A DNA stretch of 64,000 nt from Oscillospiraceae bacterium (GTDB lineage: Bacteria; Bacillota; Clostridia; Oscillospirales; Oscillospiraceae). Of this stretch, positions 40,157-48,209 are shown in pieces. Made by a program: the position numbers and the translations under genes. Where the stretch lies: the NCBI GenBank assembly GCA_009780175.1, contig WRAO01000006.1, positions 39,389 through 103,388 on the forward strand, in the 5' to 3' direction. Below the pieces are notes generated by a model. That model did not search any database, had not been told where the DNA came from, and saw only the letters and a list, made by a program, of their open reading frames with translations. Every line of letters starts with the position of its first letter. Positions within the stretch are counted from its first letter, which is position 1.

Positions 40157-41541
40157 GCGGGATAGCTGGAATCATTATAACGATCTTAGTTTTCTGGCTT
40201 GCTTTTAAGCTCATTCGTGGAAGGCCACATACAGACGGCCTTTTTGACTTTGAGCGGGATTATAAAATGGTAGTAGCAAAGCCACGAGAGAAACAGGACT
40301 TCCAAGAAAAAATGACAGAGGAAAAGGTATTTATTGGTACATCGCAAAATAGAAAAAACGTGTTTATTGCAAACGATGCTAAACACGTTTTTGTTTGCGG
40401 TACAACAGGAAGCGGGAAAACGATTGCTTTGTCCAACTTCATTAAAGCTGGTGCGGATTATAATTATCCGATGCTCATTATTGACGGCAAGGGCGACACC
40501 GACAAAGGCTCCTTGCTTGATATTGTAAAAACCATTTGCCCAAATAGAAAAATCTATGTGATTGACTGCAACGAGCCAACCACCAGCGATAAATACAACC
40601 CATTCAAAAATACTAGCACCGATGTTATAAAAGATATGTTGATGAACATGACGCATTGGAGCGAGGAACATTACAAATACAACACCGAGCGTTATATAGG
40701 GAGATTGCTGAGGCTTCTCGCTTTAGAAGGTTTCACCGTATCACTAGAGAGCTTGACGCGATACCTACCAACCAGCAACTTTAATAAACTAAGCCGGGAT
40801 TTAAGTGCGAAGGGGCTTATTAGCAAAGAAGAACATATAGAGGATATCGAACTATCTAAAATCAGCGGACAGATTGCAGAAGGAGCCGCCGCAAGGTTTG
40901 CCACCATCAAGGAAAGCGATCTAGGACAGATTTTCATTTCTGAAAAAAATGAGGGCATTGATATTTACACGGCCTTGGAAGAAAACGCGATTATCTTGTT
41001 TATCTTAAATCCGCTTTTGTACCCGGAAACATCGCCCCTGATCGGGAATTTAATCATCATCGACAGTAAAAAGGCAGTAAGCAATTTCTTTAAAAATAAG
41101 AAAAAGCGGATTTTTTATATCTTGGACGAAATCAATGTGTATGCTTCCGCAACACTTCTCGATCTGGTGAATAAATCGCGGTCGGCAAACATAACTTGTG
41201 TTTTAGCAACCCAAAGCCTGTCCGATTTGGATAGTGTATCCCAGCAGTTCAAGGAACAAGTAATCGAGAACTGCAATAACTATATTGTCCTTCGGCAAAA
41301 TAGCTCCGTTAATGCCGAACACTTTAGCAATGTGATCGGCACAAGGCAGACGATGCAAGCGACATACCAAATCAAGGGCGAGGCAGGCGAGGTAAAAAGT
41401 ACCGACTTAGGTTCCTTGCGAAAAGTGCGGGAGTATATTTATCACCCCGATGAGATAAAACTTCTTGGAACAGGCAAAGCAATATTCCTTTCCAGAGATA
41501 AAATGTTTCATACGCGAATAGAGATAAACAAGCCTTTTTAG
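40138..41541 (+). CDS. VirD4/TraG-like coupling ATPase
   Basis: A 467-residue membrane-anchored ATPase. One N-terminal membrane helix (about residues 7-24), then Walker A CGTTGSGKT near 92, a MLIIDGKGD strand, Walker B FYILDEIN near 326, and an LATQSLSDLD sensor region. The plan is that of type IV coupling proteins that bring DNA to a conjugation pore. It is short for the family and lacks the all-alpha domain in obvious form. GGAGGGG precedes the ATG, inside the previous gene. With no mating-pore genes in the element, it must use another element's channel. Confidence 0.75.
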   Translation: MPRTDIGGIAGIIITILVFWLAFKLIRGRPHTDGLFDFERDYKMVVAKPREKQDFQEKMTEEKVFIGTSQNRKNVFIANDAKHVFVCGTTGSGKTIALSNFIKAGADYNYPMLIIDGKGDTDKGSLLDIVKTICPNRKIYVIDCNEPTTSDKYNPFKNTSTDVIKDMLMNMTHWSEEHYKYNTERYIGRLLRLLALEGFTVSLESLTRYLPTSNFNKLSRDLSAKGLISKEEHIEDIELSKISGQIAEGAAARFATIKESDLGQIFISEKNEGIDIYTALEENAIILFILNPLLYPETSPLIGNLIIIDSKKAVSNFFKNKKKRIFYILDEINVYASATLLDLVNKSRSANITCVLATQSLSDLDSVSQQFKEQVIENCNNYIVLRQNSSVNAEHFSNVIGTRQTMQATYQIKGEAGEVKSTDLGSLRKVREYIYHPDEIKLLGTGKAIFLSRDKMFHTRIEINKPF

Positions 41542-41571
41542 AATCTTCTTAAAAAATAGGAGAGCTTGCTT

Positions 41572-42498
41572 ATGAACATGGATTTTATCATTTGCTGGAT
41601 CAAAGCCAAAGTAGAACCAGCGGTGATCTTTCTAAAAGAGCATGGAGGCCGTGCCTATGTTTGTATTCAAGGCGAGGTTAAAAAGAAATGGACATTATTT
41701 GAAAACAATAAAATCTATCTTGTTTGGTTTGCTTTATACTTTGCTTTCTTTGTGTATATCACTAGGGGCTTCGCACTGGCCTTTTATATTTTAACAATAC
41801 CGATTGCCCTCTCTGAGGAGGCGGAAGCGGTCTGGCATATGGTATCGGGTATCCGACCTCTTAGGCTCAAATCAGAAAAAGAGCGACTACTACCGCTCTT
41901 TGAAGAAGTGTACCACGGAGCATTATGGGCAAATCCCGATCTTTCCAAATCAATCAAACTCTACATAAAAGAGGATATGACAATCAACGCCTTTTCCTTT
42001 GGAAAAAGCACACTTGTTCTAACAAGGGGAAGCATCGAGCTACTCGATGATGATTGCTTAAAAGGGCTTCTAGCTCATGAGTTCGGGCATTTTTCCAAAA
42101 AACACACCGAGGCGATTTTAATTGGGGCGGTGGGCAATCTGCCGATGAGCTTTATCATCCGAAGGCTAACCGATCTCAGGAATCATTTTAACAATCAAGA
42201 AAACCGAAGAACCTTAATCACTGGGATATTTTTTATTTTCTTTGATCTTATCTACTGGCTCTTTAGAGGCTTAGAGTTTATTGGTGATGTAATCTTAATG
42301 TACTCTAGCAGGGAACACGAATACATTGCCGACGAGTTTGCTACCCGTGCTGGCTTCGGTACAGAGCTAACAAAGGTCTTGATCGAGATATACGGAGTGT
42401 CGATCAGCAAGCCACAGAGCGTGAGGGAGCAGTTACGGAGCACCCACCCGCATATAACACTTAGGATTGAGGAGCTAGAGGAAGTTCTCTACAAATAG
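41572..42498 (+). CDS. M48-family membrane metalloprotease (HtpX-like)
   Basis: A 308-residue protein with membrane helices near residues 43-80 and 205-240. The zinc motif HEFGHFSKKH is near 163, and the third ligand lies in SREHEYIADEFA near 246. The motif ADEFATRAGF is typical of M48 proteases, which cut membrane or misfolded proteins. An HtpX-like protease on a mobile element is unusual. AGGAGA lies eight bases before the ATG at 41572; the TTG at 41566 is not needed. It follows the coupling protein gene by 30 bases and is probably co-transcribed. Confidence 0.8.
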   Translation: MNMDFIICWIKAKVEPAVIFLKEHGGRAYVCIQGEVKKKWTLFENNKIYLVWFALYFAFFVYITRGFALAFYILTIPIALSEEAEAVWHMVSGIRPLRLKSEKERLLPLFEEVYHGALWANPDLSKSIKLYIKEDMTINAFSFGKSTLVLTRGSIELLDDDCLKGLLAHEFGHFSKKHTEAILIGAVGNLPMSFIIRRLTDLRNHFNNQENRRTLITGIFFIFFDLIYWLFRGLEFIGDVILMYSSREHEYIADEFATRAGFGTELTKVLIEIYGVSISKPQSVREQLRSTHPHITLRIEELEEVLYK

Positions 42499-42508
42499 AT
42501 AAATAAAA

Positions 42509-42542
42509 CAGGCCAGCGATAAATTGAGAAATCGCTGGCCTG
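42509..42542. terminator. Bidirectional terminator between convergent element genes
   Basis: CAGGCCAGCGAT (42509-42520) pairs perfectly with ATCGCTGGCCTG (42531-42542); T-rich sequence follows on both strands. Confidence 0.9.
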
Positions 42543-42559
42543 CTTTTGTTATGCTTTGC

Positions 42560-43687
42560 CTATGACACTGGTCGTCCAGACTTATCGAAAACTGTGTGCC
42601 CTGCAATCACATCAAAGCCTCGCAAAGCGTCTGTTTGGATTCTTTGAAACTCGGATATCTGCTTTAAATGTGCGTTGCTGGCCTCGTGATGTAGTTTAGT
42701 TGCCTCAGCAGTCTTATTAAGGGCGTTGATTCCTGCAACGACTTGTGCTGTTGCGGCACTTTGTATCTCGCTGGCACGATGAATCGCATCACAAATGGCT
42801 TGGTTTTGTGTACGCATGGATTTGCTCATATCATTTACAGCACCAACAATTTGTGTTCCAACCAGTCCCACAATATTTATGATTTTTCCGATACGAACAT
42901 CTTCTTCATAAAGATTATATGCACCAGGGTCACTTCCTGAACGAACAAGCGAGCTTGTCCGACCAGTAGATAAATAGTTGTATATAGATGCCACAGCTTG
43001 GAAATTCTTATAACTGCCATGTAAAATATTTAGTTCATATAATGTTGATCGTGTTTCTTCGGCATGGGTAACGAGTTCTTCTAACCTGATTAGCTGTTCC
43101 TCATAAATTTGTTTATGTATAGCTTCATCTCGCATACGTCGCTTTTCTTTTTTCAATCGATCTTGGTATTGTGCCATTTCCTCTTCGTACATAAGCCAAT
43201 AGGTCTTATACTGGCTTAATATTACCGCTTTCCTAGTTTGCATTTCGTTAAAACGTTTATAGCCACACCATATTTGCCAAAGCAGGAAAGGCAGTGCGAA
43301 AAGAACCAACGGGGTAAAGCACAGTATGATAGCAACGATCACTTTTAGTAGCCAGATAGCATCTATCGGGTACGAGTGCGTTCCTTCTGTTATAGGTGCG
43401 GGTTCCTTTGGGGGACTAAAAGAGCGAGGGATACATAGTTCTGCCGTCGCTTGGATATTCTCTTGTATTGTATTTTCAAATCCGATTAACGAGGACTCAC
43501 AATGTAAAATGTCTCGAAAATACGTAAGCAACTGCTCTGTATTTTCGAGAGTGCTCGTAGGTATGGGCAATTTTTCCCCTTGCTCTTCAGGAGAAGAGAT
43601 ATCTGGCTCTTTACTAACAGCTTTTCCGCATTTCCCGCAAAAGGCACTTTCAGCTTCAATAGCCTTCCCACAACTGGTGCAAAACAT
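42560..43687 (-). CDS. Zinc-ribbon membrane protein, unknown
   Basis: A 375-residue protein. It opens with a double-CxxC zinc ribbon (FCTSCGKAIEAESAFCGKCG), followed by a variable linker, one or two membrane helices at about 105-137 (IDAIWLLKVIVAIILCFTPLVLF...), and a long helical, partly coiled-coil region (RLKKEKRRMRDEAIHKQIYEEQL). Zinc-ribbon plus membrane proteins of this kind are common and mostly uncharacterised in Clostridia. AAAGGAG lies ten bases before the ATG. It is convergent with the M48 gene and follows the lipoprotein gene on the same strand. Confidence 0.65.
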   Translation of the reverse strand: MFCTSCGKAIEAESAFCGKCGKAVSKEPDISSPEEQGEKLPIPTSTLENTEQLLTYFRDILHCESSLIGFENTIQENIQATAELCIPRSFSPPKEPAPITEGTHSYPIDAIWLLKVIVAIILCFTPLVLFALPFLLWQIWCGYKRFNEMQTRKAVILSQYKTYWLMYEEEMAQYQDRLKKEKRRMRDEAIHKQIYEEQLIRLEELVTHAEETRSTLYELNILHGSYKNFQAVASIYNYLSTGRTSSLVRSGSDPGAYNLYEEDVRIGKIINIVGLVGTQIVGAVNDMSKSMRTQNQAICDAIHRASEIQSAATAQVVAGINALNKTAEATKLHHEASNAHLKQISEFQRIQTDALRGFDVIAGHTVFDKSGRPVS

Positions 43688-43759
43688 ATTATGTTGCTCC
43701 TTTCGTCCTTAAGTGCCTTGCAAAAGTTTGGGTAAAAGGTGTTGCCAATCATCACGGCT

Positions 43760-44227
43760 TTACTGCAAATTTCGATTTGCAGTAGCTGCCTTATACTTTT
43801 TCCAAAGATATAAAGAGATTCCTATACCAGCAAAAATAGCCAAGAGAATAAGCACTGTACTTCCAAAGCCACTACTCATTCTAGTAAACTGTACGGACAT
43901 ACCATCGAAGGTCATAATATCGTCTACAATGCGGAAAGTGAATGTTTGCGTTACTCCATCGGACAAAAACCAGCTCATTCGATTTCCGTGGATTTCGTAT
44001 CTTCCTTCTACAGGAACCGACCCACTGGGACGCTGCTCTTGTGCGATCATTGTGCCATTTGCTCTAAATACAAATTCGCCCAAGGGCTCACCGTTAAGCA
44101 TCCTGCCTTCCCAAGTTCCAACAACGGGATGATTACTGCCACACGCAGATAATGAGCCTATGAGAAGAAAAACAAGTAAGCTCAGGGTGATAAGCCTCTT
44201 CCAAAATCCTCTGTTGTTACGATTCAT
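43760..44227 (-). CDS. Lipoprotein with lipocalin-like domain, unknown
   Basis: A 155-residue protein. Signal peptide with lipobox IGSLSAC (Cys near 29), a small beta domain beginning VVGTWEGRMLNGEPLGEFVFRANGTM, as in DUF5640-like proteins, and a C-terminal membrane helix (about 122-142) with a basic tail. AGGAG is seven bases before the ATG at 44227; the open frame extends 26 residues further, without support. The anchors at both ends would hold the domain on the outer face. Function unknown. Confidence 0.65.
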   Translation of the reverse strand: MNRNNRGFWKRLITLSLLVFLLIGSLSACGSNHPVVGTWEGRMLNGEPLGEFVFRANGTMIAQEQRPSGSVPVEGRYEIHGNRMSWFLSDGVTQTFTFRIVDDIMTFDGMSVQFTRMSSGFGSTVLILLAIFAGIGISLYLWKKYKAATANRNLQ

Positions 44228-44370
44228 TTTCAATTCTCCTATGTATGCAAATTGGTAAATAAAAACCTCATAATGAGGCATGAAGTCCGTTTTGAATCTT
44301 TCCACAAAAACTATACTTTAAGTGGAAAATTAAAAATGTCCGAAATTACAGGGTTTCCTTGCAACAGTCA

Positions 44371-44399
44371 TTGACAAGAAAACCCTTAAATGATATGAT
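44371..44399 (+). promoter_or_regulatory. Consensus sigma-A promoter of the serine recombinase
   Basis: TTGACA (44371-44376), a 17-base spacer and TATGAT (44394-44399). Confidence 0.88.
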
Positions 44400-44405
44400 T
44401 TTTCC

Positions 44406-44439
44406 GTAGTCCGCAAAAGGTATGCCTTTTGCGGACTAC
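44406..44439. promoter_or_regulatory. 15-bp palindrome over the transcription start, likely operator
   Basis: GTAGTCCGCAAAAGG (44406-44420) is perfectly complementary to 44425-44439 around the loop TATG. It starts six bases after the -10 box, so it covers the start site and the first transcribed bases. It may be an operator, a resolvase binding site or a 5' stem that stabilises the mRNA. Confidence 0.65.
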
Positions 44440-44485
44440 AGTATTTTCGTTATACTGGGGGCAAAAACGAGGGAGATCGCACAAA

Positions 44486-45097
44486 ATGACCGCAACTACA
44501 TACGCACTGATCCGAGTTTCAACCAACAAACAGAAAGTAAAACGGCAGATCATCCGCATGAATGAGCTGGGTATCCCAAAGGAAAATATCATCATCGAAA
44601 AGGAGAGCGGAAAAAGTACAGGCCGGGTGAAGTATAAGAACCTCATTAAACGGCTTAAAGCTGGCGATATCCTTTACATTGAGAACGCCGACCGCCTCGG
44701 TCGTGACTATGACAGCATTATTGAACAGTGGCACAAACTGACCATTAAAAAAGGCGTGATTATCAAAGTTTTAGATACGCCACTCCTTGATACCGACGGG
44801 GCAACGGGCGAACTGATGGACAAATTCATGCGAAACATTTTGCTCCACGTCCAAGCCTTTCAAGCTGAAAATGAATGGGAAAAAACCAAATACCGCCAAG
44901 CTCAAGGCATCGCGGTTGCCAAGGCCAGCGGTAAAAAACTAGGTCGGCCGAAGAAGCCTCGAACCAAGAAGGAAATAGAAACAATTAAGCAATACCTAAG
45001 CCGTGAAATCGGCCTAGATATTGCTTTAGCTTTAATGGGCATGAAAAAAACCGCTTTTTACAATCTTTGCCGAGCAGTAAACGAAGAACAAAATTAA
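44486..45097 (+). CDS. Serine recombinase (resolvase/invertase family)
   Basis: A 203-residue small serine recombinase. The catalytic serine is in TYALIRVSTNKQKVKRQI (S near 11), the conserved arginines follow in NADRLGRDYDSI near 69, and the C-terminal helix-turn-helix is KEIETIKQYLSREIGLDIALALMGMKKTAFYNL. GRPKKPRTKKE links the two domains. Resolvases of this size separate co-integrates or invert DNA. The ATG at 44486 has GAGGGAGA upstream; the frame start at 44429 lies before or in the operator. It has its own promoter. Confidence 0.88.
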   Translation: MTATTYALIRVSTNKQKVKRQIIRMNELGIPKENIIIEKESGKSTGRVKYKNLIKRLKAGDILYIENADRLGRDYDSIIEQWHKLTIKKGVIIKVLDTPLLDTDGATGELMDKFMRNILLHVQAFQAENEWEKTKYRQAQGIAVAKASGKKLGRPKKPRTKKEIETIKQYLSREIGLDIALALMGMKKTAFYNLCRAVNEEQN

Positions 45098-45122
45098 AAC
45101 TATTTGAAGGGAGGAAGACGAG

Positions 45123-45230
45123 ATAAAAATATCATTTTCTAAAGGAAAAATCATCATTGAACCAGATGCAAATGCAGAATTGGTAATGATGCAAAATGAC
45201 AGCGGAGATTTAGTAATCTCTAAGAAATAA
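45123..45230 (+). CDS. Small ORF of 35 residues, apparent AUA start
   Basis: The frame reads KISFSKGKIIIEPDANAEL and continues to a stop at 45228-45230. An in-frame stop at 45105-45107 excludes any upstream ATG, GTG or TTG. GGGAGG (45109-45114) stands exactly eight bases before an ATA at 45123, ideal spacing for a start codon. The only other in-frame candidates (TTG at codon 20, ATG at 22-23) would leave 14-16 residues. The protein is unknown. It lies between the resolvase and the DUF3173-like gene. Confidence 0.45.
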   Translation: MKISFSKGKIIIEPDANAELVMMQNDSGDLVISKK

Positions 45231-45266
45231 ATATCACCCACAATTGCTACACCAACGAAGGGGGTT

Positions 45267-45542
45267 TTGAGAATAAATTATATAGAACTGTTTGGAGTAG
45301 TAAGTAAACAATTGGCAACTGTGCGTGATATACAGCAGTTATGCGGTAATGGGCGGGATATTGCCCGCCAGATCAGAGGTGAAATAGAGGCAGAGATTAG
45401 AGCCAGCGGTAAAAAACTGCTAGGCGGTAAAGAGAAAAAAGTTCCTATGTCGAGAGTTATTGATTATCTAAATATGGATATAGATCACATAGCAAAAATG
45501 GCTATGTTAGAAAAGAGAATCAATAATGAGAAAGAGACATAA
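45267..45542 (+). CDS. DUF3173-like small protein upstream of the integrase
   Basis: An 89-91-residue protein. VRDIQQLCGNGRDIARQIRGE and KEKKVPMSRVIDYL follow the pattern of DUF3173, small helix-turn-helix-like proteins that precede Tn916-type integrases and probably act as excisionase or control factors. The first non-ATG start in frame is TTG at 45267, but AAGGGGG (45258-45264) is only two bases away; an ATA at 45273 stands at the ideal eight-base spacing. The gene ends two bases before the integrase start. Start codon is therefore uncertain. Confidence 0.65.
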   Translation: MRINYIELFGVVSKQLATVRDIQQLCGNGRDIARQIRGEIEAEIRASGKKLLGGKEKKVPMSRVIDYLNMDIDHIAKMAMLEKRINNEKET

Positions 45543-45544
45543 AA

Positions 45545-46756
45545 TTGGCGATATTTAAAGCCAAGCAAGCTACAAAAGACGGCAGAAAGTGGTATTTCTC
45601 CGTTTGTTACCAAACCGCCTATGGAGAGCGAGGGCGGAAGAAAAGTGGCCTTTATGCGACCAAGCAAGAAGCACAGGAGGCCGAACGACAATTTTTAAGA
45701 GAAAAGACTTATGACAGGGTGGATATCACCTTCGAAGAAATGTATCATCAGTACCTAGAGTATGCTGACGAGTATATCAAAGGCTCGACCAAGTATTGTA
45801 AACAAAATCGCGTAAAAAACCATATTCTAACGTACTTTGGGAAGATGAATATTCACACGATAACAGTAACTACGGTTATAGAGTGGAAATCCAAAATCAA
45901 TAAGTGTACTTATAACGACGACAGAAAATACATGGTATCATATAAGCAGACTTTGTTTAAAGAACTCCGAACGGCTTTAAAGTATGGGGTGGATTTCTGC
46001 GGATTAAAAGAAAATGTCGCAGGGAAAGTAATGAATTTCCGCGATAGAAACGAACGAGTAATTGCCGATGAGGACAAAATCAGATATATAACGCCTACGG
46101 AGTACAACCTGTTTGCAAGCGTCATAGGCGATCTGCTTTTCAAAGTGTTCTTTGCTTTTTTGTATTACATGGGAGTTAGAAAAGGCGAAGCTCAGGCATT
46201 AAATTGGGAAGATATTGACTTTGAAAAAAGCCAAGTACGGATTATTAAGACCATTACAAACAAAACGGATGAACTCAATGAGCATGGTATAAGATTGAAA
46301 ATCACCAATACTAAAAATCGAAAGAATCGGACAATCAAGATACCACCGATACTAAAAAATATGTTGTTGGAATTATATCAATATTATCTTGATTATGAAG
46401 GGTTTAATGATGATTGGTTTGTCTTTGGGGGAAATAGACATTTACCTAGTACGATAATAGACAGCAAAAAGGAGTTTTATTTTAAATTAGTAGAGCAGAC
46501 CTATGGCAAAGCTATCAATCGGATTACTAACCACGAGTTTAGACATTCACACGCGAGCTACCTAATTAGCAAAGGGGTTAAGGCTGAACTGATCGCTTAT
46601 AGATTAGGCGATACTGTTGGGGTGGTTTTAGAAATTTATGCTCATTTATTTCCAGAGGCCCAAGATGAAGTCATTGAAACTTTGGATTTAATTGAAACGG
46701 ACTACAATATAGTTCAAGGCATAAAAAAAGAATTTTTGAAAAGCCTGTTAGCTTAA
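45545..46756 (+). CDS. int: Tn916-type tyrosine integrase
   Basis: A 403-residue integrase. The N-terminal arm-binding domain (KWYFSVCYQTAYGERGRKKS with TKQEAQEAERQF) is of the AP2-like type, the core-binding domain spans about 55-165, and the catalytic domain has YMGVRKGEAQAL (Arg), HEFRHSHASYLI (H-x2-R) and LEIYAHLFPE (Tyr). The start is a TTG with AGAAAGAG eight bases upstream; no in-frame ATG gives a full domain. It lies 1.6 kb from attR with two small genes between, so it may belong to a separate, older element. Confidence 0.88.
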   Translation: MAIFKAKQATKDGRKWYFSVCYQTAYGERGRKKSGLYATKQEAQEAERQFLREKTYDRVDITFEEMYHQYLEYADEYIKGSTKYCKQNRVKNHILTYFGKMNIHTITVTTVIEWKSKINKCTYNDDRKYMVSYKQTLFKELRTALKYGVDFCGLKENVAGKVMNFRDRNERVIADEDKIRYITPTEYNLFASVIGDLLFKVFFAFLYYMGVRKGEAQALNWEDIDFEKSQVRIIKTITNKTDELNEHGIRLKITNTKNRKNRTIKIPPILKNMLLELYQYYLDYEGFNDDWFVFGGNRHLPSTIIDSKKEFYFKLVEQTYGKAINRITNHEFRHSHASYLISKGVKAELIAYRLGDTVGVVLEIYAHLFPEAQDEVIETLDLIETDYNIVQGIKKEFLKSLLA

Positions 46757-46780
46757 AAAATTCTTCTATGCAGTTGGTGC

Positions 46781-46803
46781 AAGTGTACCTTAACTGTACC
46801 TCA
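46781..46803 (+). repeat. 23-bp direct repeat, copy 1 (candidate integrase arm site)
   Basis: Consists of AAGTGTACC and TGTACCTCA with five bases between. It matches 46966-46988 at 20 of 23 positions. It lies 24 bases after the integrase stop codon. Confidence 0.6.
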
Positions 46804-46965
46804 AACACCTTTGAACATCTATAATCGCCCTAAACACGGCGTTTATATGTTAATTGGAGGAGCCTACCAGAAACTATGTGATGCAAACCGCCTTTGCCCC
46901 AGAACCGCATTTTTAGGGCATTCACGGCTACACGCTTCTTATCGAAAAATGATGAGAATTTAAAA

Positions 46966-46988
46966 AAGTGTACCGCAAGTGTACCTCA
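46966..46988 (+). repeat. 23-bp direct repeat, copy 2
   Basis: Second copy of the AAGTGTACC-n5-TGTACCTCA arrangement, 185 bases after the first. Paired arm-type binding sites near an integrase often have this form. Confidence 0.6.
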
Positions 46989-47020
46989 GATAACAATAAT
47001 TTTTGAATAGGACTTTTAAG

Positions 47021-47050
47021 AAGGAGCGGGAAACAGCTCCTTTCTCTTTT
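47021..47050 (+). terminator. Terminator downstream of the integrase
   Basis: AAGGAGC (47021-47027) pairs with GCTCCTT (47036-47042), followed by TCTCTTTT. Confidence 0.7.
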
Positions 47051-47141
47051 GTGCTACCGCCAGCACACCGCAAAGCACCAGCCAGCCGACAGCTAAACAC
47101 CCGTTTTTACCAGATAATAACCCCTTCCATTTCTGGGTGAG

Positions 47142-47152
47142 GGTGCTATAAT
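47142..47152 (+). promoter_or_regulatory. Extended -10 promoter of the leader RNA
   Basis: TGCTATAAT ends at 47152: a TG one base before a perfect TATAAT, which is the extended -10 form and can work without a good -35 box. Transcription would begin near 47159. Confidence 0.65.
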
Positions 47153-47159
47153 GGGTACA

Positions 47160-47222
47160 ATGGGAAAAATTCCCAGAAAGCAAGGGAATCCGTTTTCTTT
47201 CAATGAAAGCGGGTTCCTTTTT
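47160..47222 (+). ncRNA. Leader RNA with intrinsic terminator (attenuator or small RNA)
   Basis: Two stems are predicted: TGGGAA/TTCCCA (47161-47175) and a longer one formed by 47184-47201 with 47205-47218, followed by TTTTT. A transcript of about 63 nucleotides would end here. The next gene starts 215 bases further on, so this could be an attenuator for it or an independent small RNA that controls the element. Confidence 0.5.
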
Positions 47223-47437
47223 GCATGGAAAGGTCGGATAAAGATGTATATTGTCGTAAAGCGTCTAGTGATTAGACAAATAAAGACAAATCGCGACAGA
47301 GGAACTTAATATACTGGCTAAGGTTAAAGGAGGCAATACTTATGTAAAAATATGTAGAAGGTATATGAAAAAATGAAAGCGTTAAAAGGTGGAAGCACCA
47401 TCTTTTATATTGATAAGACAGGGGGAAGGGGAAAAAT

Positions 47438-47956
47438 ATGAGAATAAATAGAACCATGTCAATGGAAAATTTAAGAGAGTTCGACTTTGAAGCAACAAAG
47501 AGAAATGTAAATAGCTACTTTGTGAACTTGGAGGCTCTGGAATGGGAGTATTCCAAACTGAACGCCCAGAGAGGATTAACTGCAAATTATGACTTCTCGG
47601 AAGAACATCGAGGACAACCATATATCAAGGTGGGCAAAGATGCTTTCAATGTCTCAGCGAAAGAGCTTACCGAAGCAGAGTTAAAAAGCTACCTTGCCAA
47701 TTACTACTGGGCGATCAGCATCCTAACAGAGCTTGAACAGCTATATTTAATGGAGTATTTTATAAACCAAAAATACGAGGATGAAATAGTCGATTTGCTC
47801 GGCTTTAATAACAGCGACAGCACCGAGTTTAAACGACTAAAACGTAGTGCCATTTTCAAATTCGCGGACTTCTTAAATTTAGTCGTGAGTAAGGAAGTAG
47901 AAAAGAAAGAGGGGGTTGTCTATGCAAAAAAACGAGTTAATCGAAACAGTCATTAG
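47438..47956 (+). CDS. ArpU-like small regulator, tentative
   Basis: A 172-residue soluble protein. The first part is polar (MENLREFDFEATKRNVNSYFVNLEALEWEYSKL), and the last 60 residues (LTELEQLYLMEYFINQKYEDEIVDLLGFNNSDSTEFKRLKRSAIFKFADFL) look like the sigma region 4-like end of ArpU/RinA phage regulators. The match is by pattern only. AAGGGG stands six bases before the ATG. It overlaps the next gene by 35 bases and so is probably coupled to it. It may control late genes or transfer. Confidence 0.5.
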   Translation: MRINRTMSMENLREFDFEATKRNVNSYFVNLEALEWEYSKLNAQRGLTANYDFSEEHRGQPYIKVGKDAFNVSAKELTEAELKSYLANYYWAISILTELEQLYLMEYFINQKYEDEIVDLLGFNNSDSTEFKRLKRSAIFKFADFLNLVVSKEVEKKEGVVYAKKRVNRNSH

Positions 47957-48209
47957 TTTCTGTCTCGATTATGGCGTGTTACTTGATAAAGAAGAAATAA
48001 AAAGAAAAATCGAAGCCGGATTGGAAAAAGAAGAATTTTTAGAAAACCTGATTGGAACAATTCGGAACAAGGCCAAAAGGGATAGTACCTTAGATATTCA
48101 GCGAGTAAAAGAGCTTCTTATAGAACTTGAGAAAATCCGATTAGACCTAGAATTTAAAGACTACAATGCCGGAGAGCGAACCAAGCAAAATAGAGTATAT
48201 GTAAAGTGA
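47922..48209 (+). CDS. Small helical protein, unknown
   Basis: A 95-residue protein made almost wholly of charged helices (EEIKRKIEAGLEKEEFLENLIGTIRNKAKRD). The ATG at 47922 has GAGGGGG six bases upstream; the TTG at 47916 is not needed. It is the last gene before attR and lies one base before the promoter at 48210. No family recognised. Likely an accessory or DNA-associated protein of the element. Confidence 0.55.
   Translation: MQKNELIETVISFCLDYGVLLDKEEIKRKIEAGLEKEEFLENLIGTIRNKAKRDSTLDIQRVKELLIELEKIRLDLEFKDYNAGERTKQNRVYVK

Larger units (their letters stand above)
46757..47437. other. Non-coding stretch with repeats, terminator and leader RNA
   Basis: About 680 bases without a convincing gene. 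It holds the two 23-bp repeats (46781-46803 and 46966-46988), a terminator at 47021-47050, a promoter at 47147-47152 and a leader terminator at 47184-47222. The rest shows nothing I can name. Confidence 0.6.
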
